NCBI GenBank assembly: GCA_963995525.1 | Contig: OZ023213.1 | Coordinates: 50,592,987-50,656,986 of the forward strand | Reading direction: 5' to 3' | DNA: 64,000 bases | Origin: Escarpia spicata | Lineage: Eukaryota; Annelida; Polychaeta; Sabellida; Siboglinidae | Shown here: piece after piece, positions 19,906 to 34,793 of the stretch | Layout: each line of letters begins with the position of its first letter | Position numbering within the stretch: the first letter of the stretch is position 1 | The notes under the pieces: generated by a model | What the model was told of the DNA's origin: nothing | Seen by the model: only the letters and a program-made list of their open reading frames with translations | Databases searched by the model: none | Position numbers and translations under genes: made by a program

Positions 19906-22900
19906 GTACGTGTATTATAATCTAGTATTCGTCCCCTCTTTTTGACACTTGCGAATGACAGCTATTCCACGTGCGTGTTTCTGTTGTTGTGCTTCGTTGA
20001 TGTGTACCTTGAGACTGGCCTTGCGGGACTGCCTTTAACACGGTTGTTTATTATTTACTATCATAACAACGCATAAATGCTACCAGGATATGAGTCCAAA
20101 AGAGCAATGAAGCTACATCGAATATAAAATAAACATTGCACTATCTACTCTAGTCTCTAGTTGTAGAAAATCACACATTGACATTGTCTTGTCAGTGACT
20201 GGATCGATTCCATGCCCATCCCATGGCCTGGGGGTGGGCATGTCATGATCAGCTACGCACATATTCTATCCGGGAAGACCTAATAGGCTATGGTATACTA
20301 TATGATATTATCATACATATCCATGACCATGATATAAACGTAATAATAACGATTTTGTATCAACTAAACTTGCTACAGTTGTAACCAGCTTTCATCTGTA
20401 TTTTGTACGCACGGTTGTATTTATTATTTTTGACTTTTTGACGTGCTTCTCATATATTTGTTTATGCTGAATGTTACCACGTTGTGTATGCATAATAAAT
20501 AGATTCATTACATTAAATAATGTATACTTGTAATCGATTACACTCACATTTGTAATCGTAACAAACTTTTTTTCTAAGACACTGTATTCGTAATTGTAAT
20601 CATATTTGTGTCCTGTAATTGTGTAATCAGACTCGATTACACATGATTACACCTAGTATATTTTTTAAAACAGTGAATAAACATGTCATAATACTTTTGA
20701 TTCCAGTATATGAAGTTCATGACTAGAAACCACTTGTAAGTCAATAATCACAGAAACTCTGTTGCACTGGCCAGTAATCCCAGCACATGGGCCATGGCTA
20801 ATTGCAATTTACTTTTATTGGTATCTCACTGAGCACTGGCCAGTCACTCCCTTGTTTTGTACAGATCCTTCTGAAGGATTAAATCCTTTGATTTCATTCA
20901 CAGTTTATTAGAGTGTTCATATGCCTGGTTCAGATCTGGCCTGGTCATACCTGGACCATGGCTAATTGCAATTTACTTTTATTGGTTTCCCACTGCCAGT
21001 GTTTGCACAGAATCATACAAATCCTTCTAAAGGATTAAATCTTTTGGTTGTATTCAGCATTGACCAGTGTATGTTGCAACTTACTAGTATTTGCTGCACA
21101 ATGAACAGAGTTCAACAAAAGTCATGGTTCAGGCCATCAGGTAATAATAGCCATTTGTTAGGTTAAATGTGGTATGTAGTGAGTGCATGCGGATGTCACC
21201 TTTATTACCCTGTGGCTTGTATTATGTCTTATACAGAAAGTAACAATACATTTATACCCTGATAGTCTATGGCACAGAAGTGAGTACAAATTGCATGATA
21301 ACATGTTTAATGATAGGACAGTGTAGTTAATTAAAATGGCTACGTGATTAATAATTTTGTCTTTCAGAAGACTCAAACACAAAGCAAATGGTTCCCTCTA
21401 ACTTGCATCTAGCTCTGCCAGGGGAGTAAAAGATCTCACTCAGGGGCAATGTGTAACCTGTTGTGGACTTGCCAACTATAGAGAAGTCTAAAGACGTTAA
21501 CTCATACTATATGTGTAATTATAGAAATATCCATTAATATCATTGCAATTTAATGGCACCCAGTTGATTATAAGCTGTTTCAAAATGATGAGCCATTAAG
21601 GCATATATTGTCTTGGCTTCTTGTGTCATTTGTGTGATTTCAAGGAGTAACAATTTGACAAGAGTCTGTTATAAATATGTATTGCCTGTGTCCTTAGGCC
21701 AGATAAGGTATGGTCAATGCTGTGTATCTGTTTATTGCCGCCCACCTAACAACCTGTGCAGGTATACAGCAATCAACTAATTATCTCATTAAAAAGTAAT
21801 TATCTGATGGCAGGCTGCAGCAGAACATAGTAGAATAGAGGCATGCTCACAACAAACTGCAATGACAAATTGACTAAAATAACTCCTACATTGAGGTTGA
21901 CAGACATTGTTAATGGGAAGGCAGCCACCCAGTGAAGTGCTAACACAATGAGTAAGTTCTTTTGTTTGCTTGTGTCTTTGTGTGTGTGGCTTTGAACTGC
22001 TGTACTGTGCCACCCTCCATTGTATGCAGTGAAGGAAGGGTAAATAACTTGCAGTGTGTTTGTAATCAACCCAGTGAGTGAAAGAGATTGATTAATTGAT
22101 TGAGTGAGGGTGTGTGTGGTTGAGGGAATGAATGTTGGTGTTACTGTGGTAAGTAGTGTGTTACTTGCTTACAAGTATTGTGTTCGTACATTTTTTCCTC
22201 TTGCTGTAAGTTGGTAAAGAACTACATTTGCCACAATGGACAACTCAACAAGTATGTCTTGCACCAGGATGACAAAGGTTAATTCAACATTAGTATAAAT
22301 TAGATTATTTTAATTTTAAAGCCATCGGCCCATTTCAAGTCTCTCACTCTCCATCACAGTGTTTCTGCATCGCTCCTCTACTTTATGTTGTTTCACCCTG
22401 CTAAAGCGTGGCTGTTTCCTCTACAGGGCCATGTGGGGGAAAGACTACTGGCCAGGCCCGGCTATGCAGCTTCTTTGAGAACATCGGATGGAAGGTAGGT
22501 TCACTCATTACATCCATGCCACTTGCCTTACACATGCCTACTGACTGTATGTATTACGTCCAAGCCACTTGCCTTACACATGCCTACTGACTGTATGTAT
22601 TACGTCCAAGCCACATGCCTTACATATGCCTACTGACTGTATGTATTACATCCAAGCCACATGCCTTACATATGCCTACTGACTGTATGTATTACATCCA
22701 TGCCATGTGCCTTACATATGCCTACTGACTGCATGTATTACATCCATGCCACATGCCTTACATATGCCTACTGACTGCATGTGTTACATCCATGCCACAT
22801 GCCTTACATATGCCTACTGACTGTATGTATTACATCCATGCCACATGCCTTACATATGCCTACTGACTGTATGTATTACATCCATGCCACATGCCTTACA

Positions 22901-25900
22901 CATGCCTACTGACTGTATGTATTACATCCATGCCACATGCCTTACATATGCCTACTGACTGTATGTATTACATCCATGCCATCTGCCTTACATATGCCTA
23001 CTGACTGTATGTATTACATCCATGCCATCTGCCTTACATATGCCTACTGACTGTATGTATTACATCCATGCCACATGCCTTACATATGCCTACTGACTGT
23101 ATGTATTACATCCATGCCATCTGCCTTACATATGCCTACTGACTGTATGTATTACATCCATGCCATGTGCCTTACACATGCCTACAGACTGTATGTATTC
23201 AAACACTAAGTTGAAAGATGTCTCCAGGGTTGAGTTGTGCTCCTATAATGCTGGGCAAACACTGCTAAGCTTTTGTTGCGAGACATCTGTTTGATCAACA
23301 AGCAACGACAACGTCTCGTCTGACGCCATCGTACCTTACATGACTTTTGTTGCTGCGATTCAATTTTTGAATGATGAATTGGTTCAAATCAACACACAAC
23401 TTGAGTTTTGTTGAGTTGCGGGCCATTGGACATTCCACGGCTGGTCAGCGTTTAGTCGATCAAACAGACGATTCACAACAAAAGTTTAGCAGTGTACGCC
23501 CAGCATTAGACAGCTAACCTGTGGTCCTACAAGTATAAGACAGCTATCCTGTGGTCCTGTAAGACAGCTATCCTGTGGTCTTGTAGGACAGCTATCCTGT
23601 GGTCTTGTAGGACAGCTATCCTGTGGTCTTGTAGGAGAGCTATCCTATGGTCCTACAAGTATAAGACAGCAATCCTGTGGTCCTGTAAAACAGCTATCCT
23701 GTGGTCTTATAAGAAAGCTATCTTGTGGTTCTGTAAGACACCTATCCTGTGGTCCTGTAAGACACCTATCCTGTGGTCCTGTTAGACAGCTATCCTGTGG
23801 TCTTATAAGAAAGCTATCCTGTGGTCCTGCAAGACAGCTATCCTGTGGTCCTGTAAGACAGCTATCCTGTGGTCCTGTAAGATAGCTATCCTGTGGTCCC
23901 ATACGACAGCTATCCTGTGGTCCTATAAGACAGCTATCTTGTGTTCCTATAAGATGATTATCCTGTGGTCCTATACAACTGCTATCATGTGGTTCTATAA
24001 GACAGCTATCCTGTGGTCCTATAAAGCAATTATCCTGTGGTTCTATAACACAGCTATCCTGTTGTCCTATAAGACTGCTATCCTGTGGTCGTATAAGACA
24101 GTTAACATGTGGTCTTATAAAACAGGTGTCCTGTGGTCCTATAAGACAACTATCTTACGGTCCTATAAGACAGCTATCATGTGATCCTATAAGACAGCTA
24201 TCCTGTGGTCCTTTATGACAGCCATCATGTGGTCCTATATGACAGCTATCCTGTGGTCCTATACAACAGCCATCCTGTGGTCCTATATGACAGCTATTCT
24301 GTGGTCCTATATGACAGCTATCCTGTGGTCCTATAAGACAGCTATCCTGTGGTCCTATATGACAGCTATCCTGTGGTCCTATGACAGCTATCCTGTGGTC
24401 CTATAAGACACCTGTCTGGGAGCAGTAGTTTTTTACTTAGTGGACTTGGTGTGAGGCACCGGTTGCTGTGGTGCGAGGCAACGGTTGCTGTGGAGATGCA
24501 ACAGGGATGCTGGCAGCAGCGGGAACTGTTAGAGACACGGCCAGCTTCTTTATTTACATGTGCCTCAGTGCACAAGGCCAGACAAAAAGTGATTTGGTTT
24601 CACGGCTGCGTGCACTGTGCATGATTTATGTGCTGATGTTTTTTTAAATATCCATTACAGTTTTGATCACATACAATATAGCAGTATTATATGTGCAAGA
24701 CTAGCTTAGGTTAAGGTAAACTAAAAGAAAGTGGTTTCAATATTTCTCATTTGAAAATAGGTGAGCACTGTAAACAAATTTATTTAAAAAAATCTTGTAA
24801 ATACATTTTCCCAAGTAATAAGCACTAATCATCATCAGAAATCCAAAACAGCCAAATTATTATTTTACAGCTTCAGTGTTTTAATAGAGAAGTATACAGG
24901 TGTGGTATACTCGGGAGAGAGTGAGAGAGTGATTGTTGTAACAGTTTACACCTCTGGCAGCATACTAACAAATTGGAATCTGTGAAAAATTTTCATTTAT
25001 TTTTACAACTTTATTATGTCTACAGTTCTCCCAACAGCAGTCTCTCAGTTCGTAGGCTTAGTTGTGTATTTCAAGAAAAGTGCGTGCAACATAAAAGGTA
25101 TAAAAATAGTACTTAGAACTTTCCTTTAAGTTTTCTGATTTACACCTTTACCAACGTGTGTGCAGGGCACCGTTTAATCCTTGTATACACGGCCGTTTTA
25201 AGCCATTTATTGATAAAGCATGGGACTGTGAAAAGTATATGTAACATAAGCAATTACAGTAGGAGGAATATGACATGGCAGCCATAAGCAATTACAGTAA
25301 GTGGAATATGACATGGCAGCCATAAGCAATTACAGTAGGTGGAATATGACATGGCAGCCATAAGCAATTACAGTAGGTGGAATATGACATGGCAGCCATA
25401 AGCAATTACAGTAGGTGGAATATGACATGGCAGCCATAAGCAATTACAGTAGGTGGAATATGACATGGCAGCCATAAGCAATTACAGTAGGTGGAATATG
25501 ACATGGCAGCCATAAGCAATTACAGAAGGTGGAATATGACATGGCAGCCATAAGCAATTACAGTAGGTGGAATATGACATGGCAGCCATAAGCAATTACA
25601 GTAGGTGGAATATGACATGGCAGCCATAAGCAATTACAGTAGGTGGAATATGACATGGCAGCCATAAGCAATTACAGTAGGTGGAATATGACACACTGAC
25701 ACCTGGCCTTCATTCTGTACAAAGTGTCAGTGAGTTCACACACTGACAGCCGGCCTTCATTCTGTACAAAGTGTCAGTGAGTTCACACACTGACAGCCGG
25801 CCTTCATTCTGTACAAAGTGTCAGTGAGTTCACACACTGACACCTGGCCTTCATTCTGTACAAAGTGTCAGTGAGTTCACACACTGACAGCCGGCCTTCA

Positions 25901-28900
25901 TTCTGTACAAAGTATCAGTGAGTTCATACACTGACAGCCGGCCTTCATTCTGTACAAAGTGTCAGTGAGTTCACACACTGACACCTGGCCTTCATTCTGT
26001 ACAAAGTGTCAGTGAGTTCACACACTGACACCTGGCCTTCATTCTGTACAAAGTGTCAGTGAGTTCACACACTGACAGCTGGCCTTCATTCTGTACAAAG
26101 TGTCAGTGAGTTCACACACTGACACCTGGCCTTCATTATGTACAAAGTGTCAGTGAGTTCACACACTGACAGCTGGCCTTCATTCTGTACAAAGTGTCAG
26201 TGAGTTCACACACTGACACCTGGCCTTCATTCTGTACAAAGTGTCTGTGAAATCACACACTGACACCTGGCCTTCATTCTGTACAAAGTGTCAGTGAGTT
26301 CACACACTGACACCTGGCCTTCATTCTGTACAAAGTGTCAGTGAGTTCACACACTGACAGCTGGCCTTCATTCTGTACAAAGTGTCAGTGAGTTCACACA
26401 CTGACACCTGGCCTTCATTATGTACAAAGTGTCAGTGAGTTCACACACTGACAGCTGGCCTTCATTCTGTACAAAGTGTCAGTGAGTTCACACACTGACA
26501 CCTGGCCTTCATTCTGTACAAAGTGTCTGTGAAATCACACACTGACACCTGGCCTTCATTCTGTACAAAGTGTCAGTGAGTTCACACACTGACAGCTGGC
26601 CTTCATTCTGTACAAAGTGTCAGTGAGTTCACACACTGACACCTGGCCTTCATTCTGTACAAAGTGTCAGTGTGCTAAAGAGTGCATTATGGAACTCTAG
26701 AGCACCTAGTTGGGTTCTAATGACAGGTCACTCCAGATCACTATTGATTCCCATTGAAACTGATTAACAGTCGGTTTATTTCAAGCAGCGTCCAAAATGT
26801 ATGATTCAAAATTTCAAATCCAATAAAATTGAAAAAAAAATTGATTTTGTCACCAGGCAAATCCTACAATTGACAGACCCAGAAACTGATGTCATGTCTA
26901 AGTCCTTCATAGTATTGTCTGAAAATCACTCACTTTATTCATCTGCTCGGGAGTAAAATAGCGATCTACCCCCAGGTGGTGCCATCAATCCGGGTGTTAA
27001 ATAGTGATCTACCGCCAGGTGGTGCCATCAATCCGGGTGTTGCCATCAATCCTGGTGCTGCCATCAATCCAGGTGGTGCCATCAATCCGGGTGTAAAATA
27101 GTGATCTACCCCCAGCTGCTGCCATCAATCTCGGTGTAAAATAGTGTCTACCCTCAGGTCCTGCCATCAATTCGGGTTTAAAATAGTGATCTACCCCCAG
27201 GTGGTGCCATCAATCTGGGTGTTAAATAGTGATCTACCCTCAGGTCCTGCCATCAATTCGGGTTTAAAATAGTGATCTACCCCCAGGTGCTGCCATCAAT
27301 CTGGGTGGTGCCATCTATCCAGGTGGTGCCATCTATCCAGGTGGTGCCATCAATCTGGGTGTAAAATAGTGATCTACCCCCAGGGGCTACCATCAATCCG
27401 GGTGTAAAATAGTGATCTACCCCCAGGCACTGCCATTAATCCGTTTGTAAAATAGTGATCTACCCCCAAGTGCTGCCATCAATCCGGGTGTAAAATAATT
27501 ATCTACCCCCAGGCGCTGCCATCAATCCAGGTGTAAAATAGTGATCTACTCCCAGGTGCTGCCATCAATCTCGGTGTAAAATAGTGTCTACCCCCAAGTG
27601 GTGCCATCAATCTGGGTGTAAAATAGTGATCTACCTCCCCCCAGCGCTGCCATCAATTCCGGTGTAAAATAGTGATCTACCCCCAGGTGGTGCCATCAAT
27701 CCAGGTGTAAAATAGTGATCTACCCCCAGGTGCTGCCATCAATCCGGGTGTAAAATAGTAATCTATCCCCAGGTGCTGCCATCAATCTCGGTGTAAAATA
27801 GTGTCTACCCTCAGGTGCTGCCATCAATCCGGGTTTAGAATAGTGAACTACCGCTAGGTGCTGCCATCAATCCGGGTTTAGAATAGTGAACTACCGCTAG
27901 GTGCTGCCATCAATCCGGGTTTAAAATAGTGATCTACCCCCATGTGGATCTACCCCCAGGTGCTGCCATCAATCCGGGTTTAAAATAGTGATCTACCCCC
28001 AGGTGCTGCCATCAATCCGGGTTTAAAATAGTGATCTACCCCCATGTTCTGCCATCAATACGGGTTTAAAATAGTGATCTACCCCCATGTTCTGCCATCA
28101 ATACGGGTTTAAAATAGTGATCTACCCCCAGGTGCTGCCATCAATCCGGGTTTAAAATAGTGATCTACCCCCAGGTGCTGCCATCAATCCGGGTTTAAAA
28201 TAGTGATCTACCCCCAGGTGACACAAGTGTAGCAGGTGATGATTGCAGCCATGCGTATTTAATGAACCACCAAGTACACAGTGGATGCTAGAGACACAGG
28301 AAGTCAGACAATAACATGACTTGATTGGGAACTTACACATTAGTCAAGCTTCTAGTATCGCCACCCTCACAAGCCAGAGGTGGTAGTTGACTACACTCCC
28401 ATTTAATCCCACACTAGATGTATACAAGTTCTCTGAATGGTCGGTCCTCAGTTCTCTTTGTCCCGTGATTCTAGGAACCAATTCAACTTCAAACAACTGT
28501 TCAAGTAAATGCCTGTCATTATTCATCTGATAAGCAGCCAGAGGTAATAATTGGTAATTAATCCTAAGACGGCCAAATCTAAATGGTAGTTAGATGACAG
28601 ACAGAGCAATAAATCAACATTTCCACAAGTCGACAATCCACCAATATTGACAGTGGTAGTCAGCAGCGCCCCCCTGGCTAGCGAGGATGAATTTCCTCTA
28701 TAATTGACCTTTCCATCATGTGATCTGTTGCCTGGATGCCAAACATTGGTGTTCGTGCATTCCGTCGTATATTTAGTTGAAATTCTGGCCACAAAAGTGT
28801 TTCTTTATGACAAAACTATAAGGCAAAGTTTTTAAAGTGATAACTGTATGCCGGAATGTTTGATTTACAAGATGTCATTCAGCAACTCAGTAATTCATGT

Positions 28901-31900
28901 ATATATATAATCGTTATCAACATTGGTGACAAAGCTTGACGGAAGTCATGCAAACATGTTGAATGTGACGTAGGCGAGCTGTGATGTGCTGGGTACGTCA
29001 ATTGCTGCACACATTATCTTTGTTCAGTTACGGTAGCTTGTTTACATTTCATAAAGTTCATCATAAGAAGCACACACAGATGTAGTTTACCTGCCATCTC
29101 TACTGATATTTGAAATGTACTCTATTCTCAAAATGGGAACCTTCACAAAACTGTGTTGCATATTATCAGTACCACATCCTTGGTTTACATGCGAATACGT
29201 AACTCAGTTATGTTCTTCAGCTGTTACCAGGACGTTATCAGCCATAGACATCCCAGTTAGGTTCTAGGTGATTCAATATATCTTGCCGATAAAATGTCAA
29301 AATGCTGATGACATAAAATTGAAACAAATGTGACAGGTGTCTGCCATTTATTTGCACCAGTTTGACCTTGCGCTGTCATCAATGTCCATACATTTTCAGG
29401 TCTTTAGACAAAGGTGACAGGTGTGGACTTAAAAATAAGACCTTACAATTGACATACATTTCAGATGTGGGCGTTTGGCACGATTTTCGTTTCCTTCCTG
29501 TAATAAAAAATCATGTTAAATGCGAGGCTGTCTTGTGGTTGTCCATTACGTAACATGGGAAATGAGATAAGCTCTCGAATGAGTTATTAATTCACAAAAA
29601 GCCTCACCATGGTTGCTTGATACACTGCCAGAACAGAAATGTTTCTCATGTAAAATGGTTTATGTCCAGGACATTGTGGGAAGTAGCGTAAGTAGCTAAC
29701 ATTGGAACGCAGGTTTAGCTAGGGCTTCATTTGTTGTACTTTGGTTTGGATGATTAGATAGGTGGTCTTTTGACGTAGGTACTATGATATGGTCTTTTGA
29801 CGTAGGTATTATGATATGGTCTTTTGACGTAGGTATTATGATATGGTCTTTTGACGTAGGTATTATGATATGGTCTTTTGACGTATGGTACTATGATATG
29901 GTCTTTTGACGTAGGTACTATGATATGGTCTTTTGACGTAGGTATTATGATATGGTCTTTTGACGTAGGTATTATGATATGGTCTTTTGACGTATGGTAC
30001 TATGATATGGTCTTTTGACGTATGGTACTATGATATGGTCTTTTGACGTAGGTATTATGATATGGTCTTTTGACGTATGGTACTATGATATGGTCTTTTG
30101 ACGTATGGTACTATGATATGGTCTTTTGACGTAGGTACTATGATATGGTCTTTTGACGTATGGTACTATGATATGGTCTTTTGACGTATGGTACTATGAT
30201 ATGGTCTTTTGACGTATGGTACTATGATATGGAAATCTGACAATGTGAAGAATGTGGACCAGCTATGGTAGACTACGTGTAGTGCTCTAGAGTATGTAAA
30301 GCGCACTAACTCGGCTATGGTAGACTACGTGTAGTGCTCTAGAGTATGTAAAGTGCACTAACTTGGCTATGGTAGACTACGTGTAGTGCTCTAGAGTATG
30401 TAAAGCGCACTAACTCAGCTATGGTAGACTACGTGTAGTGCTCTAGAGTATGTAAAGCGCACTAACTCAGCTATGGTAGACTACGTGTAGTGCTCTAGAG
30501 TATGTAAAGTGCACTAACTCGGCTATGGTAGACTACGTGTAGTGCTCTAGAGTATGTATAGTGCACTAACTCGGCTATGGTAGACTACGTGTAGTGCTCT
30601 AGAGTATATATAGTGCACTAACTCAGCTATGGTAGACTACCTGTAGTGCTCTAGAGTACATATAGTGCACTAACTCGGCTATGGTAGACTACGTGTAGTG
30701 CTCTAGAGTATGTATAATGCACTAACTTGGCTATGGTAGACTACATGTAGTGTTCTAGAGTACATATAGTGCACTACCTCGGCTATGATAGACTAGTGTA
30801 GTGCTCTAGAGTATGTATAGTGCACTAACTCGGCTATGGTATACTACGTGTAGTGCTCTAGAGTACGTAAAGCGCACTAACTCAGCTATGGTAGACTATG
30901 TGTAGTGCTCTAGAGTACATATAGTGCACTAACTCGGCTATGGTAGACTACGTGTAGTGCTCTAGAGTATATATAGTGCACTAACTCGGCTATGGTAGAC
31001 TATGTGTAGTGCTCTAGAATATATATAGTGAACTAACTCAGCTATGGTAGACTACGTGTAGTGCTCTAGAGTATGTATAGTGCACTAACTCGGCTATGGT
31101 AGACTACGTGTAGTGCACTAACTCAGCTATGGTAGACTACGTGTAGTGCTCTAGAGTATGTATAGTGCACTAACTTGGCTATGGTAGACTACGTGTAGTG
31201 CTCTAGAGTACATATAGTGCACTAACTCGGCTATGGTAGACTACGTGTAGTGCTCTAGAGTATTTATAGTACACTAACTCAGCTATGGTAGACTACGTGT
31301 AGTGCTCTAGAGTACATATAGCACACTAACTCAGCTATGGTAGACTACGTGTAGTGCTCTAGAGTACGTATAGCACACTAACTCGGCTATGGTAGACTAT
31401 GTGTAGTGCTCTAGAGTACGTACAGCACACTAACTCGGCTATGGTAGACTACGTGTAGTGCTCTAGAGTACGTACAGCACACTAACTCGGCTAATTTTTA
31501 ATGTTTGTACAGCAGGATATAGTTTTATCAATGTTGGTGAAAAAGTGACGACCCTGACTCACTTGAAAGACATGACGGACTAGTTTCCAGCCATGCCTGA
31601 TTTAACCAAATAACGTAATTTACTAACGAAGATGTGTTCTCACAATGTGGGTCATTAACCTCTAACCCCCCCACATAAAACTTGTTCACATCGACTGTGG
31701 AAACCAAATGGGTACTAAAAGTTTGGCGCAAGGTGTACTTGGCTGAGAAATTGACAAAATATGTTCGAGAGGCAAAGAATGCATTTTTTTAACACATTTA
31801 TTACCAGTTTGAATGATACAGTTTGGAATTAATATCTTGGAAAAAGTGTTTTTATTGTGTGTACTGGACTGAATAGCACATGATTTGAAACGTAAATATC

Positions 31901-34757
31901 TAATTGATATTGATTATTACATTTTAAAAGAAAAACTATAGATACAGTGTAGGTATGGCTTCAAATAAGTTTGCAAAATTTCATGTCGCGTGAGTAGAAT
32001 CTGGCAGCTATAGTGGAAGCCATTTTAGATTGCTCAAAATGCAAATCCTGTGGCATGTATTCGTGGGGAGTCACTGGGACAGGCGCTGGTTTGAACCAAT
32101 GTTTTATCCAATATGAACTTATTACCGGACCACCCCTAAACCTTTGTGTAGTATCAAACATCATTGTCTTAGCAGCTTCACTAACAGCTATTAAGACATT
32201 TCTTTATGTGGAGTCATGCAACTGTTACCACACTTGTTGTTGCTTCTCGCCACATCTTATCACTATCAAGTTCTTACTCTGCTGTGAACCCTCAATGCAG
32301 TGACGAATATGATTGGATTAAGTTAGTACATTGTGAAACATGGCATCAGTTCGCGTGTTTACGTGCAATTTGTGGTTGTTATTCTGATGTTTATGAGTTT
32401 ACGCACTCTTGTTGAAGTTGAAATGTCACACTGCGGCAGTGGCGTAGTTTATTCCCAATGCAGTGACTTATGCTATGTGGAACGATGCCTAAAAAGTACA
32501 CTTCCACTTGTATAATGCAGTGCCAATGGAAACTGTGGGGGGTTGGCTAAGCTGCACTTGTTTTTGAATTCTTGCCAAGTTGATTTTATTAACTTTTTGC
32601 AGAATGTAATGTTTGACAGTTGAGCAGTTTTTGCGCTACTGGCTCCACATTTTATGCAGTCATTGTAAGATTGAAAGCTCTGGGAAAGTTTGCTGTTGTC
32701 AGAACATGGCACTGCACAGACTGTAGTTGAAGTGCAGCAGTGTTCATGTTAACGCTGGTTTTGCCGTCTGAGGTTGGCTCTAGTCTAGGCCCGAGTTAGT
32801 CTGGTGGTTTTTCTATATTTACAAAGAAATAAATGCAAATAAAATTGTCAGGTTATTTCAGGTAAGTTTAGTCTCTGTTTTTATTGTAGGACCTGGTTTC
32901 TTTAGACCCGTGGGGTCCCAAAACCCTACTTTTTTAACCTGGCACAAATACAGACCTGTGTAGAGTAGATTTATGTTTATCCTACTCACCATTGGGCCTA
33001 CTCACCGTTGGGCCTACTCACCGTTGGGTCTACTCACTGTTGGGCCTACTCGCCGTTGGGCCTACTCGCTGTTGGGCCTACTCACTGTTGGGCCTACTCA
33101 CCGTTGGGCCTACTCACCGTTGGGCCTACTCACTGTTGGGCCTACTCACTGTTGGGCCTACTCACTGTTGGGCCTACCCATGTCGGACCTACCCACCATT
33201 GGGCCTACTCACCATTGAGCCTACTCACTGTTGGGCCTACTCACCGTTGAGCCTACTCGATCACTGTTGGACCTACCCATGTTGGACATACCCATCATTG
33301 AGCCTACTCACTGTTGGGCCTACCCACCATTGGGCCTACCCATCATTTGGCCTACCTATCATTTGGCCTACCCATCATTTGGCCTACCCATCGTTGAGCC
33401 TACTCACCATTGGGCCTACCCACCATTTGGCCTACCCATCATTGAGCCTACCCACCGTTGGGCCTACCCACCGTTGGGCCTACCCATCTTTGGGTCTACC
33501 CGCCATTGAGCCTACTCACCGTTGGGCCTACCCACCTTTGGGTCTACCCACCATTGGGCCTACCCACCATTGAGCCTACTCACCGTTGGGCCTACTCACG
33601 GTTGAGCGAGTAACTCACTATTGTCTTGTCTGTTTCAGGTGTACCGAGTGCCAGAGACAGCCAACGTGCTTATAGGGTCAGTACACAGTCTTTCTCACAA
33701 TCTGGTATTTCTTCTGTGTCATAATATGTGCACATGTCACGAATCACAATATCCATGGATATGTTTTCCTTTGTCATAATGTCTGTCTAGATATTTTCTC
33801 CTGTGTCATAATGTCATGAATCATGTGGATGTGTAATATATATATATATAATATATATGTATGTATGATCCTAAATTATATCAGACAAATATTTTCTCTA
33901 CCGGGGTCATTATTCATTATCCTAAGTTTGTGTGGGTACAAGTTCAATGTCACACTGGACATTTGGTCCCATGGGACTGTTGGCATGGGTTCCCCTGTAG
34001 GTGAGCTGCCTTCCCTGGTATCCCTGGGTTGTTGAACCCAAGGTAAGGCAACCCTATCTGGGAGCGCTGGGGCCTGAGGTCGCTGTCATTTATTCCCCGT
34101 CAGCTGTTGCCGTCTGCCTCCCTGCTGCTGGTTTCCTATGGCGTCTATATAGACAAGTATGTGTGTTTCTCTGGTGCAAGGTGGCTCTGGTGGTTCCCAT
34201 ACTCTCCCCTGCTGCTCCAAGGTCCAATTACTAAGTAACAGAATGGTTCCCCCCCCCCCCCCCCCCCCCCCCCGCCATGTGTTTCCATTACTAGGGGTCC
34301 GTGGTAGTGTCGTACGACTCAGATTTATTTGGTTCAGCATTTATTTATTTCAAAACTGAAGCACTTATAAACAAATGTTAAGTGATTTGAGCAATCGTGA
34401 GGACTGCTTGGATGCTGCGCTATAGAAGAACTTAGCTTTTTATACACAGAAGTGGATATTTTTCCAACAAAATAGACATCACAGCAGTCTTCTCTGTATC
34501 ATAATTGCATTGACCATCATGCATGCTAATATTAAATAAATGTTTTATTTACCGAACAGCAACAAATTAATTAAAAAACTAATTATATTCTTGCATGTTC
34601 TCACTTTGTAGACCGCTGCTAGTAAATTACCAAATATGGTGTCGTTGGGCTGGTAAAAATATTAGGTTTTATTTCAGTAAAGAGCAGAGGGTCTGTTTAA
34701 GAGTGGTTTTATTCAAGTTTGCAGTTACATCATTTTTAGAGGAGGTTAAATGTCAGC

Positions 34758-34793
<36 letters not shown>

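Larger units (their letters stand above)
19906..22426. other. Ttd14 intron 1
   Basis: Mostly unique. 20520-20660 holds repeated palindromic gtaatcgattac-like motifs. 20786-20905 and 20957-21055 are diverged direct repeats sharing ccatggctaattgcaattta and a following aaggattaaat block. No coding similarity was recognised. Confidence 0.6.
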
